From positions 48,244 to 112,243 of the forward strand of contig NZ_JNZZ01000021.1 in NCBI RefSeq assembly GCF_000717645.1: 64,000 bases of DNA. The letters run 5' to 3'. How positions within the stretch are numbered: position 1 is the stretch's first letter; the number at the start of each line of letters is the position of its first letter. The stretch comes from Streptomyces californicus. Its GTDB lineage: Bacteria; Actinomycetota; Actinomycetes; Streptomycetales; Streptomycetaceae. The notes beneath the pieces were generated by a model. It did not search any database. It was not told the origin of the DNA and saw nothing but the letters and a program-made list of their open reading frames with translations. Made by a program: the position numbers and the translations under genes. Positions 17,364-25,697 of the stretch are shown piece after piece.

Positions 17364-18169
17364 GTGCGATAGCCGCCGGCCTAGACGCCCCCGCCGCCGA
17401 CCGGGCCCCGGTGCTCTCCCCGATGCTCCAGCGCCTCGCCGCCGAGCGGGCCACCGGCGCTCTGATGCGCGACCACGGCACCCTCTACCTCGCCGACGGC
17501 CAGGTGGTGCACGCCGAGAGCCCCGCCACCCCGGGCATCGACGTCCTGCTCACCGCCGGCGGGACCCTGCGGCACGAGGGCTGGTGGGACGCCGTGGCGC
17601 AGGCCGGGGCGCACCGCCGGGTCGGCCGCTACCTCGTGGACAGCGGCCATGTGCCGGGCGGAGCACTGGAGTTGTGCCATCTGGGCGCGCTGTACGACGC
17701 CGCCTTCTTCGCCCTCGCGCCGACCGGGACGCCCGCCCGCTTCCGTTACGGGGTGGCGCACTGGATCGGCCCGGTGCGGCCCGTGCCGGTCGCCGCCGTG
17801 GAGCGCGAGACACTGCGCCGGCGGGAGTTCCTCGACCGGATCTGGCCCGACGCCGCGTGCGACGGCGCACCGCTGCTGCGGACGGCGGCGTACGGCTCCG
17901 ACGCCCCGGCGCCGGCCCGCCAGAGCCGGATCCTGGAGCTGGCCGACGGGTTCCGTACGGCCTCCGACATCGCACGGGAGCTGGGCCGTTCGGCCTTCCA
18001 CGTCCTGGTCGACCTGCGCCGGCTGGCGGCGGCCGGCCTGGTGGAGGCGGTCCGCGCCCAGCCCCTGCCCGCCGCTTCCGCCCCCGGCCGGATCACGCTC
18101 CCCGAGGTGACGGCCGACCCCGATATCGCCCTGCTGCGCCGGCTCCGAGACGCATTGGAGGCCCTGTGA
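17360..18169 (+). CDS. DUF4388-like plus winged-helix regulator
   Basis: 269 residues. The N-terminal part (MLQRLAAERATGALMRDHGTLYLADGQVVHAES) has the pattern of DUF4388/PATAN-type signalling domains: ..L...ATG.L....G.lyl.dG.vvhA. The C-terminal part, from about 190 (RILELADGFRTASDIARELGRSAFHVLVDLRRLAAAGLVE), reads as a winged helix-turn-helix. It overlaps both neighbouring Roadblock genes by 4 bases (ATGA before, GTGA after), so the three products are made together. Likely a transcriptional output or adaptor of the Roadblock module; no ligand can be inferred. Confidence 0.7.
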   Translation: MSAIAAGLDAPAADRAPVLSPMLQRLAAERATGALMRDHGTLYLADGQVVHAESPATPGIDVLLTAGGTLRHEGWWDAVAQAGAHRRVGRYLVDSGHVPGGALELCHLGALYDAAFFALAPTGTPARFRYGVAHWIGPVRPVPVAAVERETLRRREFLDRIWPDAACDGAPLLRTAAYGSDAPAPARQSRILELADGFRTASDIARELGRSAFHVLVDLRRLAAAGLVEAVRAQPLPAASAPGRITLPEVTADPDIALLRRLRDALEAL

Positions 18170-18678
18170 TACGCGCGCTCAGACAGCGTGCCGGGAGGAG
18201 ACAGCTGATGGTGCCCGAGGCCGAAGCGCGTGATGTCCTCGACGAGCTCCAGCGGTTACGGGCCCGGGTCCCGCTGCTCTCCGGGGCGCTCGCCGCCTCC
18301 ACCGACGGCCTGGTCCTGGCCCACGACACCCCGGGCGTCGAGGCCGAGGGTGTCGCCGCCCTCACCGCCGCCGCGCTCGGCGTCTCGATCCGGATGACGG
18401 ACGCCGCCGGCCGGGGCGGCTTCCGCGAACTGCTCGTCCGCGGCGGCAGCGGCTACATCGCCACCTACGCCGCCGGCTCCTCCGCCGTCCTCACCCTGCT
18501 GGCCGAGGACCGCATCAACGTCGGCCGCCTCCATCTGGAGGGCCGCCGCTCCGGCGCCCGGATCGGCGAACTCGTCGACGCCGCGCTGGCACGCGTGGAG
18601 CGCCCCGCGCCCGCCCGCGCCCTGCCCCCACGCCCCACCGGCACACCGAACCGCGCCCTGCCGCAGCGCCCCACGTAA
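18166..18678 (+). CDS. Second Roadblock/LC7-like protein, carrying a TTA codon
   Basis: 170 residues from a GTG overlapping the previous stop. The Roadblock fold is recognisable: DVLDELQRLRARVPLLSGALAASTDGLVLAHDTPG, then ELLVRGGSGYIATYAAGSSAVLTLLA and INVGRLHLEGRRSGARIGELVDAAL. A Pro-rich tail follows. Leu31 is encoded by TTA (18256-18258), the rare codon read by the bldA tRNA, which lies 10 kb away at 28280-28362. It is the only in-frame TTA I found in any gene of this window. Its translation should therefore depend on bldA, placing this module under developmental control. Confidence 0.78.
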   Translation: MIRALRQRAGRRQLMVPEAEARDVLDELQRLRARVPLLSGALAASTDGLVLAHDTPGVEAEGVAALTAAALGVSIRMTDAAGRGGFRELLVRGGSGYIATYAAGSSAVLTLLAEDRINVGRLHLEGRRSGARIGELVDAALARVERPAPARALPPRPTGTPNRALPQRPT

Positions 18679-18882
18679 CGCGCCCGCGCACGGCCCCCGA
18701 CTCCCCCCACCCCGTACCACCGCACCCACCGGGACTCAGCCATCACGCAGAAGCCCGCACCCACGCCCGCCCCGAAACCAGCACGGAAGCCCGTACGGAA
18801 AACGGCACCGGAACCGGCACAGCGGCCGGTGCAGAAACGGACCCGGTCACCTCGACCGGCCAGGGAAAGGAAACGAGCCACC

Positions 18883-19257
18883 ATGGCGAACACCGAAGCG
18901 TCTCTGAAGGAAGCGATGAGCTCGATCGAGGGCACCACGGGTGTCGCCCTCGTCGACTACACGAGCGGCATGGCCCTGGGCACGCTCGGCGGCGGCAAGG
19001 ACTTCAACCTGGAGGTCGCCGCCGCCGGCAACACGGACGTGATCCGCGCCAAGCTCCGCACCATGGAACACCTGGGTCTCAAGGAGGAGATCGAGGACAT
19101 CCTGATCACGCTCAACAGCCAGTACCACCTGATCCGGCTGCTCAAGACCCGTGGCAGCAACGGCCTGTTTCTCTACCTGGTGCTGGACGCGAGCCGGGCG
19201 AACCTGGCCATGGCCCGCCACCAGCTGAAGAAGATCGAGGCCGAGCTGGAGGTCTGA
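18883..19257 (+). CDS. Third Roadblock/LC7-like protein
   Basis: 124 residues. It opens MANTEASLKEAMSSIEGTTG, followed by VALVDYTSGMALGTLGGGKDF and ending FLYLVLDASRANLAMARHQLKKIEAELEV. It is the most regular of the three Roadblock proteins and of standard family length. GGAAAGG-type ribosome site sequence (18864-18870) precedes the ATG. It stands 204 bases after the second Roadblock gene, so it may be expressed from its own promoter. No Ras-like GTPase or DUF742 protein, the usual conservon partners in Streptomyces, lies near. Confidence 0.8.
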   Translation: MANTEASLKEAMSSIEGTTGVALVDYTSGMALGTLGGGKDFNLEVAAAGNTDVIRAKLRTMEHLGLKEEIEDILITLNSQYHLIRLLKTRGSNGLFLYLVLDASRANLAMARHQLKKIEAELEV

Positions 19258-19289
19258 CACGTGCGGGGCGGCGCGGGGCCCGGGAGCGC

Positions 19290-20135
19290 TCACTCCACGA
19301 AGAGCCCGCGCGCCGCCGCCCGTACGTCGAACTCCTCCAACCGCGCCTGGGCGTCGGGCAGTCCGTCGCACATCGCCTCCAGCAGCACCCGGCCGAGCAG
19401 CATCGGCGCGCAGACGGTGTCGAAGGAGAGCCCGGAGCCGATCGCCGCCGGGAGCAGCAGGTCGCTGTGGTGGGCGACGGGTGCGAAGGCGGAGTCCGCG
19501 ACGGTCACCACGGTCAGCCCCTGGTTCCGGGCGTACGCGAGCGCGTCCACGGTCTCCCTGGGATGGCGCGGCAGGGCGAAGCACATCAGGGCGGTGGCCC
19601 CGGCGCGGCGCGCGGAGTCGATCCGGTCGGCCAGCATGCTGCCGCCCTCGTCGAGGACCCGGACGTCGGGGTGCACCTTGGCGGCGAAGTAGCCGAAGCC
19701 GCGGGCCTGCGAGGAGGCGGCGCGCAGCCCGAGCACCGGGAGCGGCCGGGAACCGGCGAGCAGCCGCCCGGCCCGCTCGACGGGGGCGGGGTCCGCGAGC
19801 ACGTCGCAGAGGTGCTGGAGGTTCTCGATCTCGGCGCGGACGGCCTGCTGGTACTCGTTGTACGCCTCCCCCGCCTCCTCCGGCTCCGTCCCGGCGGGCG
19901 CGACCTCCCGCAGGTGCCGGCGCAGCGCCGGATAGCCGTCGAAGCCGAGCGCCACGGCGAAGCGGGTGACGGAGGGCTGGCTGACCCCGGCCAGCTCGGC
20001 CAGCTCGACGCTGGAGAGAAACGGCGCGTCGGCCGCCCGGCGGACCATGCAGTGCGCGATGCGCCGCTGGGTGGGCGTGAGCCGGTGCCCCTCGAAGAGC
20101 CGCTGCAACCGCGCGGCGGGGCTGCTCCCGCTCAT
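19290..20135 (-). CDS. RpiR/MurR-family transcriptional regulator
   Basis: 281 residues. The N-terminal HTH_6 domain (LTPTQRRIAHCMV..LSSVELAELAGVSQPSVTRFAVALGFDGYPALRRHLR) is followed by a SIS domain from about 125 (VLGLRAASSQARGFGYFAAKV..LDEGGSMLADRI). SIS domains sense phosphosugars or other small metabolites. Start ATG at 20135 with CAAGGGGAC upstream; a longer open frame to 20333 lacks a better site. It converges on the Roadblock cluster. As the nearest DNA-binding regulator to the hut genes, and of a class whose operators often carry GAA-N6-TTC, it is a candidate hut regulator, but nothing ties it directly. Confidence 0.88.
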   Translation of the reverse strand: MSGSSPAARLQRLFEGHRLTPTQRRIAHCMVRRAADAPFLSSVELAELAGVSQPSVTRFAVALGFDGYPALRRHLREVAPAGTEPEEAGEAYNEYQQAVRAEIENLQHLCDVLADPAPVERAGRLLAGSRPLPVLGLRAASSQARGFGYFAAKVHPDVRVLDEGGSMLADRIDSARRAGATALMCFALPRHPRETVDALAYARNQGLTVVTVADSAFAPVAHHSDLLLPAAIGSGLSFDTVCAPMLLGRVLLEAMCDGLPDAQARLEEFDVRAAARGLFVE

Positions 20136-20363
20136 GGTGTCCCCTTGCTGAGTCCATCGCGCCCCGACCGGCGCCCCGACCGTTCCATTCAGCCAGGTAG
20201 GTCGCTGTATGTCCATATGCAGGGGCGGGAGCGGGAGGGGCGCTCCGGTGCGGGCGGGTCCGGGCGCCGACCGGAACGGGGGGCGGACCGAAGCTCCGGC
20301 GCCATATCCTCGGGTGCCTTTTCGGAGAAGCACGGGCCGATGGTGCGAGAGGCCCCGGGGGTC

Positions 20364-20386
20364 AGCCCCCGAGGAATCCGGGGGCT
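20364..20386 (+). promoter_or_regulatory. GC-rich hairpin upstream of a small membrane protein gene
   Basis: AGCCCCCG (20364-20371) and CGGGGGCT (20379-20386) form an 8-bp stem with a 7-base loop, 43 bases before the ATG at 20430. Similar GGGGGTCAGCCCCCG elements are dispersed in Streptomyces genomes; one related copy occurs near 13490. Confidence 0.35.
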
Positions 20387-20429
20387 AGCCCCACTGCCGC
20401 CGGGGTTCCGGCTCCGTACCGTCTTCGGT

Positions 20430-20846
20430 ATGGAAACCCGTGACCAGGAGCTCAAGAAGGAGCTCGCCGCGACCCTCCAGGCGCGGAGCGAGCTCGGCGC
20501 GGAGTACGAGCCCGCGCTCATCGACGCGTTCCTGGAGAAGGTCGAGCAGCGCCTCGACGCGACGCACGACCGACGGGTCCGCCGCCAGCTCGCCGAGCAG
20601 CAGACCGCCACCGCCCGGCCGCCGCTCCCGTCGGGGCCGGGCGGATTCGGGGAGCGGCACGGGCTCGGGATCGTCTCGCTGGTGCTGGCCGTCCCGCTGT
20701 CCGCGATAGGCGTCGCCAACGCCGATCTCGAAGGGCTGATCGTGGCCTGGCTCGGCATCGTCGGCGTCAACGCGTTCCAGGCGGCGCGCAACGGGGCCCT
20801 GTTCCGCCGCCGGGACGAGCGCGCGCGGTCCGCATGGCAGGGCTGA
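20430..20846 (+). CDS. Conserved hypothetical membrane protein with coiled N-terminus
   Basis: 138 residues. Residues 1-58 are charged and helical (ELKKELAATLQARSELGAEYEPALIDAFLEKVEQRL). Two short hydrophobic segments follow (about 76-95 and 98-115: LGIVSLVLAVPLSAIGVAN, GLIVAWLGIVGVNAFQAAR). This architecture is common in small actinobacterial membrane proteins of unknown function; I do not recognise a named family. The ATG is placed where the charged helix begins; the frame is open far upstream but that part is GC-skewed noise. No ribosome site stands out. The 413 bases that follow (20847-21259) contain only the CBS terminator. Confidence 0.65.
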   Translation: METRDQELKKELAATLQARSELGAEYEPALIDAFLEKVEQRLDATHDRRVRRQLAEQQTATARPPLPSGPGGFGERHGLGIVSLVLAVPLSAIGVANADLEGLIVAWLGIVGVNAFQAARNGALFRRRDERARSAWQG

Positions 20847-21182
20847 GCCAGGCGTCGCGGGCGGGCCCGGGGGGGGCGGTCCCGCCGCGCTGATGCTCGT
20901 GCAGAGGGCGGAGTATGTCGCGGGGACCGCCGCACCCCCGGTCGCCCGGGGGGCGGGACGACGGCGATCCCCGCGAGGGACGCGAGTCCGGGTCAGGGCC
21001 GGTGTCGCGCGTCCGGGCGACGGTGGAGGTCCGGGAGCCGCTCCGTAGTCCGGTGTCGCCGTTCTGGGTGCCGGCGGGTCTCCCCTGCCGACACCCACCA
21101 CTGTGCCGGTCCCGTGTTAAGCGGGTGCTGCGCGGACGTGACGCACGCGTACCGGTTTCGCGAAGCCCCGCCCTCAAAGGTC

Positions 21183-21212
21183 CGACCGGGCCGTCGGGCA
21201 CCGGCCCGGTCG
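21183..21212 (-). terminator. Terminator hairpin after cystathionine beta-synthase
   Basis: CGACCGGGCCG (21183-21193) and CGGCCCGGTCG (21202-21212) form a perfect 11-bp stem with an 8-base loop, about 48 bases beyond the stop on the minus strand. Confidence 0.6.
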
Positions 21213-21259
21213 CGGTCGCCGGGTCGCCGGCCACCGCTCGGGTGCCCGGCGCCGGACCG

Positions 21260-22666
21260 TCACGCCCTCGCCGTGCCCGCGTCCTTCGCGAGGAACGCCA
21301 GCAGGTCCTGCCTGCTGACGACGCCCTTGGGCTTGCCCTCGACGAGGACGATCGCCGCGTCGGCCCCGTCCGTGCCGCTGAGCACGGCCATCAGGTCCTC
21401 GACCGGTTCGCCGGAGCCGACCTGCGGCAGCGGGGCCGACATGTGCTTCTCCAGCGGGTCGTCCAGCGAGGCCCGCTGCGTGAACAGCGCGTCCAGAAGC
21501 TGGCGTTCCACGACGGAGCCGATGACCTCGGCGGCCATCACGTCCGGGTGCCCGGCCCCCGGCTTCACGATCGGCATCTGGGAGACGCCGTACTCGCGGA
21601 GCACATCGATGGCCTCGCCGACCGTCTCCTCCGGGTGCATGTGGACGAGGGAGGGCAGGGGGCCCTCCTTGAAGTCCAGGACCGCGCCGACCCGGGCGGA
21701 GGTGCCGGAGTCCTCCAGGAAGCCGTAGTCCGCCATCCACTCGTCGTTGAAGATCTTGCTGAGGTAGCCGCGGCCGCTGTCGGGGAGCAGCACCACGACG
21801 ACGTCGTCGGGCCCGAGGCGCTTCGCGACCTCCAGGGCCCCGACGACCGCCATGCCGCAGGAGCCGCCGACGAGCAGGCCCTCCTCCTTGGCGAGGCGGC
21901 GGGTCATCTGGAAGGAGTCCTTGTCGGACACGGCGACGATCTCGTCGGTCACGTTCCGGTCGTAGGCGCTCGGCCAGAAGTCCTCGCCGACGCCCTCGAC
22001 CAGGTACGGACGGCCGGAGCCGCCGGAGTAGACCGAGCCCTCCGGGTCCGCGCCGATCACCTGGACCGCGCCGTCGCTGATCTCCTTGAGGTAGCGTCCG
22101 GTGCCGCTGATCGTGCCGCCGGTGCCGACGCCCGCGACGAAGTGGGTGATCTTCCCCTCCGTCTGCTCCCACAGTTCGGGACCGGTGGTCTCGTAGTGCG
22201 AGCGCGGGTTGTTCGGGTTGGAGTACTGGTCCGGCTTCCAGGCGCCCGGCGTCTCGGTGACCAGCCGGTCGGAGACGTTGTAGTACGAGTCCGGGTGCTC
22301 GGGGTCGACGGCGGTCGGGCAGACGACGACCTCGGCTCCGTATGCGCGCAGCACGTTGATCTTGTCCGTGGACACCTTGTCAGGGCAGACGAAGATGCAC
22401 TTGTAGCCCTTCTGCTGGGCGACGATGGCGAGCCCGACGCCCGTGTTCCCACTGGTCGGCTCGACGATCGTGCCGCCGGGCTTCAGCTCCCCGCTCTGCT
22501 CGGCCGCCTCGATCATGCGCAGCGCGATGCGGTCCTTCACCGACCCGCCGGGGTTGAAGTACTCGACCTTGGCCAGGACGGTCGCCTGGATACCTGCCGT
22601 GACGTTGCGCAGCCTCACCAGCGGGGTGTTGCCGACAAGACTGATCATCGAATCGTGGAATTGCAC
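21260..22666 (-). CDS. cbs: Cystathionine beta-synthase
   Basis: 468 residues. A PLP-dependent enzyme condensing serine with homocysteine to cystathionine, the first step of reverse transsulfuration. Seen are the PLP-lysine motif NPGGSVKDRIALRM, the substrate loop PTSGNTGVGLA, the PLP phosphate loop GVGTGGTISGTGRYL and the CBS-typical SDSG-like LLPDSGRGYLSKIFNDEWM. Two C-terminal CBS domains follow from about 335 (MHPEETVGEAIDVLREYGVSQMP; LMAVLSGTDGADAAIVLVEG..GVVSRQDLLAFL), which distinguishes it from cysteine synthase. The start is GTG at 22666 with GGAG 8 bases upstream; the frame extends further but homology begins at VQFHDSMISLVGNTPL. Confidence 0.93.
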   Translation of the reverse strand: MQFHDSMISLVGNTPLVRLRNVTAGIQATVLAKVEYFNPGGSVKDRIALRMIEAAEQSGELKPGGTIVEPTSGNTGVGLAIVAQQKGYKCIFVCPDKVSTDKINVLRAYGAEVVVCPTAVDPEHPDSYYNVSDRLVTETPGAWKPDQYSNPNNPRSHYETTGPELWEQTEGKITHFVAGVGTGGTISGTGRYLKEISDGAVQVIGADPEGSVYSGGSGRPYLVEGVGEDFWPSAYDRNVTDEIVAVSDKDSFQMTRRLAKEEGLLVGGSCGMAVVGALEVAKRLGPDDVVVVLLPDSGRGYLSKIFNDEWMADYGFLEDSGTSARVGAVLDFKEGPLPSLVHMHPEETVGEAIDVLREYGVSQMPIVKPGAGHPDVMAAEVIGSVVERQLLDALFTQRASLDDPLEKHMSAPLPQVGSGEPVEDLMAVLSGTDGADAAIVLVEGKPKGVVSRQDLLAFLAKDAGTARA

Positions 22667-22810
22667 CGTGTACTCCGGGATCTCCGAGATGGTCCGGCCC
22701 AGAGTATGCGTACGGGGCGCACTGTGCGTACGGGAAGGAGTACACCGAGCCCCGGGCGGGGCAAGTAGGTACGTGTACGGCTGTACGGCGAGGAGGAGGT
22801 GGACCGGACT

Positions 22811-23848
22811 GTGTCGAGAGCAAGGGTGGCACGGCGGATCGCGGCGGGCGCGGCTTACGGCGGTGGCGGCATCGGGTTGATCGGTGCGGCTGCCGTGGGC
22901 GTGTTCCTGGCGGAGGTCCAGCTCGCGAAGAGGCAGGTCGGCGGGGGTACGGCTCCGGTTCCGCCGAGTGCGGACGGACGGTACGGAGTGGCGTTCGCCG
23001 GGCCGAGCGACGCGATGCGGCTCGGCATGCTCGGCGACTCGACGGCCGCGGGCCAGGGCGTGCGGCGGACCGGGCAGACGCCCGGGGCGCTGCTGGCCTC
23101 GGGGCTGGCGGCGGTGGCCGAGCGGCCGGTGGACCTGCGGAACGTGGCCCTGCCGGGGGCCCGGTCGGACGATCTGGACCGGCAGGTGTCGCTGCTGCTC
23201 GCGGACCCGGCGCGTACGCCGGACGTCTGCGTGATCATGATCGGGGCCAACGACGTCACGCACCGGATGCCCGCGACCCAGTCGGTGCGCTGTCTGACGA
23301 CGGCGGTGCGCAGGCTGCGGACGGCGGGGGCGGAGGTGGTCGTGGGAACCTGCCCGGACCTGGGCACGATCGAGCCGGTCTACCAACCGCTGCGCTGGCT
23401 GGCCCGGCGGGTGAGCCGCCAACTCGCGGCGGCGCAGACGATCGGCGTGGTCGAGCAGGGCGGGCGGACGGTGTCGCTGGGCGACCTGCTGGGCCCCGAG
23501 TTCGCGGCGAACCCGCGCGAGCTGTTCGGCCCGGACAACTACCACCCCTCCGCCGAGGGCTACGCGACGGCGGCCATGGCGGTGCTGCCGACGCTGTGCG
23601 CGGTGCTGGGCCTGTGGCCGGAGAGCGACCGGCTGGACGGCACCCGCCGCGAGGACATCCTCCCGGTGGCGAAGGCCGCGTCCCAGGCGGCCCGGGAGGC
23701 CGGTACGGAGGTCACGGGGGCCCGCGCGCCCTGGGCCCTCCTCAAGCACCGCAGGCGGCGGCGTCTGCCCGCCGCCACGGAGCCCACCCCGCACGTCCAC
23801 CCGGACACCGCCCACGGACGCGCCCAGGGCGCGTCCGGCGGATCCTGA
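22811..23848 (+). CDS. Membrane-anchored SGNH/GDSL hydrolase
   Basis: 345 residues. An N-terminal signal anchor (AAYGGGGIGLIGAAAVGVFLA) places the enzyme outside the membrane. All SGNH blocks are visible: GDS in LGMLGDSTAAGQG (nucleophile Ser), Gly block in NVALPGARSDDL, GAND in MIGANDVTHRM and DxxH in DNYHPSAEGYA. Esterase or lipase activity on an extracytoplasmic substrate is expected. AGGAGGAGG lies immediately upstream; GTG 22811 is preferred to GTG 22799 because the latter overlaps the ribosome site. It is divergent from cystathionine beta-synthase. The last 60 residues are basic and poorly structured. Confidence 0.88.
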   Translation: MSRARVARRIAAGAAYGGGGIGLIGAAAVGVFLAEVQLAKRQVGGGTAPVPPSADGRYGVAFAGPSDAMRLGMLGDSTAAGQGVRRTGQTPGALLASGLAAVAERPVDLRNVALPGARSDDLDRQVSLLLADPARTPDVCVIMIGANDVTHRMPATQSVRCLTTAVRRLRTAGAEVVVGTCPDLGTIEPVYQPLRWLARRVSRQLAAAQTIGVVEQGGRTVSLGDLLGPEFAANPRELFGPDNYHPSAEGYATAAMAVLPTLCAVLGLWPESDRLDGTRREDILPVAKAASQAAREAGTEVTGARAPWALLKHRRRRRLPAATEPTPHVHPDTAHGRAQGASGGS

Positions 23849-23910
23849 CCGGGCCCGCGGTGCCCGGCGCGGACCGTCCGAGCCCGCTCCGCCGGATCCA
23901 CCCCGGGGTC

Positions 23911-23931
23911 CGGCTGAGCAAGCGCTTAGAA
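23911..23931. promoter_or_regulatory. Palindrome-centred element upstream of the thiolase gene
   Basis: TGAGCAAGCGCTTAGAAAA contains the perfect palindrome AAGCGCTT (23920-23927), 135 bases before the thiolase ATG. TetR-family regulators of acyl-CoA metabolism often use such sites; the assignment is speculative. Confidence 0.3.
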
Positions 23932-24061
23932 AAGAGTTCCGCATCACACGGTCTGCCGGGTGACCCCGGCGATACGTCCGGGTAACTTCCAGAGGAGTTC
24001 CGCCCGTCGCCAGACGCCGTAGAGCCCGCCGTACAGCTTTCCAGCCCCTTGGAGTCGTGTG

Positions 24062-25282
24062 ATGCCCGAAGCCGTGATCGTCTCTGCCGCCCGTTCGCCG
24101 ATCGGCCGCGCCTTCAAGGGGTCCCTGAAGGACCTGCGCGCGGACGACCTGACCGCCACGATCATCCAGGCCGCGCTGGCCAAGGTCCCCGAGCTGGACC
24201 CGAAGGACATCGACGACCTGATGCTGGGCTGCGGCCTGCCGGGCGGCGAGCAGGGCAACAACCTGGGCCGCGTCATCGCCGTGCAGATGGGGATGGACCA
24301 CCTCCCCGGCTGTACGGTCACCCGCTACTGCTCCTCCTCGCTGCAGACCAGCCGCATGGCGCTGCACGCGATCAAGGCGGGCGAGGGCGACGTCTTCATC
24401 TCGGCCGGCGTCGAGATGGTGTCCCGCTTCACCAAGGGCAACTCCGACAGCCTCCCGGACACGCACAACCCGCTGTTCGCCGACGCCGAGGCCCGTACCG
24501 CCGCCCGTGCCGAGGAGTCCGGCGCGAGCTGGCACGACCCGCGCGAGGACGGCCTCGTCCCGGACGCGTACATCGCGATGGGGCAGACGGCGGAGAACCT
24601 GGCCCGGCTGAAGGGCGTCACCCGCCAGGACATGGACGAGTTCGGCGTACGGTCGCAGAACCTGGCCGAGGAAGCCCTGAAGAACGGCTTCTGGGAGCGG
24701 GAGATCACCCCGGTCACCACCCCGGACGGCACGGTCGTCGCCAAGGACGACGGCCCGCGGGCGGGCGTCACCCTGGAGGGTGTGCAGGGCCTGAAGCCGG
24801 TCTTCCGGCCCGACGGACTGGTCACGGCCGCCAACTGCTGCCCGCTGAACGACGGCGCGGCGGCCCTGGTGATCATGTCCGACACCAAGGCGCGCGAGCT
24901 GGGCCTGACCCCGCTGGCCCGGATCGTCTCCACGGGCGTCTCCGGCCTGTCCCCCGAGATCATGGGGTACGGCCCGGTCGAGGCCAGCAAGCAGGCGCTG
25001 AAGCGGGCGGGCCTGACCATCGACGACATCGACCTCGCCGAGATCAACGAGGCGTTCGCCGCCCAGGTCATCCCCTCCTACCGCGACCTGGGCCTGCCGC
25101 TGGAGAAGGTCAACGTCAACGGCGGCGCGATCGCGGTCGGCCACCCCTTCGGCATGACCGGCGCCCGCATCACCGGCACGCTGATCAACGGCCTCCAGTT
25201 CCACGACAAGCAGTTCGGCCTGGAGACGATGTGCGTGGGCGGCGGCCAGGGCATGGCGATGGTGATCGAGCGGCTGAGCTGA
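24062..25282 (+). CDS. Acetyl-CoA C-acyltransferase (thiolase)
   Basis: 406 residues. It cleaves 3-ketoacyl-CoA or condenses acetyl-CoA. The nucleophilic Cys is in [15 protein letters not shown], the two catalytic His/Asn motifs are [10 protein letters not shown] and [16 protein letters not shown], and the second Cys is in [14 protein letters not shown]. The sequence looks like FadA-type beta-oxidation thiolases ([19 protein letters not shown]). ATG 24062 is taken because GGAG lies 8 bases upstream; an adjoining GTG at 24059 is too close. The last 15 bases and stop are part of a 28-bp direct repeat that recurs 101 bases downstream. Confidence 0.92.
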   Translation: MPEAVIVSAARSPIGRAFKGSLKDLRADDLTATIIQAALAKVPELDPKDIDDLMLGCGLPGGEQGNNLGRVIAVQMGMDHLPGCTVTRYCSSSLQTSRMALHAIKAGEGDVFISAGVEMVSRFTKGNSDSLPDTHNPLFADAEARTAARAEESGASWHDPREDGLVPDAYIAMGQTAENLARLKGVTRQDMDEFGVRSQNLAEEALKNGFWEREITPVTTPDGTVVAKDDGPRAGVTLEGVQGLKPVFRPDGLVTAANCCPLNDGAAALVIMSDTKARELGLTPLARIVSTGVSGLSPEIMGYGPVEASKQALKRAGLTIDDIDLAEINEAFAAQVIPSYRDLGLPLEKVNVNGGAIAVGHPFGMTGARITGTLINGLQFHDKQFGLETMCVGGGQGMAMVIERLS

Positions 25283-25396
25283 GCCGCGGCGGAGGGCAGG
25301 GGTCGCCCGAGGCACGAGGGCGGCACCTGCCCGCAGCGGAGGCGAAGCTCAGCGCGACCACCGGCACAGAGCGGCTGAGCTGAGCCGCGGCGGAGG
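25268..25396 (+). repeat. 28-bp direct repeat spanning the thiolase stop codon
   Basis: The 28 bases at 25268-25295 (beginning GAGCGGCTGAGCTGAGCCGC) recur exactly at 25369-25396. The first copy includes the last codons and TGA of the thiolase gene. A GCGCGACCACCGGC sequence is also duplicated at about 25352 and 25407, so a larger segment was probably copied and diverged. Beyond this the 415-base gap 25283-25697 holds no gene. Confidence 0.75.
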
Positions 25397-25697
25397 CGAT
25401 GCCCGGCGCGACCACCGGCGCGCGGCGGCGGAGGGCGGGAGCCGTCCGTTGAGCTGCGGCGCGTCCCTCTCCACCGCCGCTTCGAACCCTGCCGAGCCCC
25501 GACCGTGACCGAATCTCCCCCAGGATGTGATCTGCGTCCCGGGGGAGAGTCGTTTCCGCAGGTCAGCGCGGAAACGGAGGAAAGTACAGGACCGAAAGAC
25601 CTGTCCATTTCGTGACGTAATGCACTGACAGCCCGTACCGGTACAGGCCAAGCTGATGTAGTAAGTCGGGGGTATCGATGGAACCGGGAGTATGTCA

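Noticed and set aside
17741..17750. Further TTA codons (for example in CGTTACGGG at 17745, TATTAC near 49371, GTTATG near 3430)
   Set aside because: In each case TTA is out of the coding frame; only 18256-18258 is an in-frame codon.
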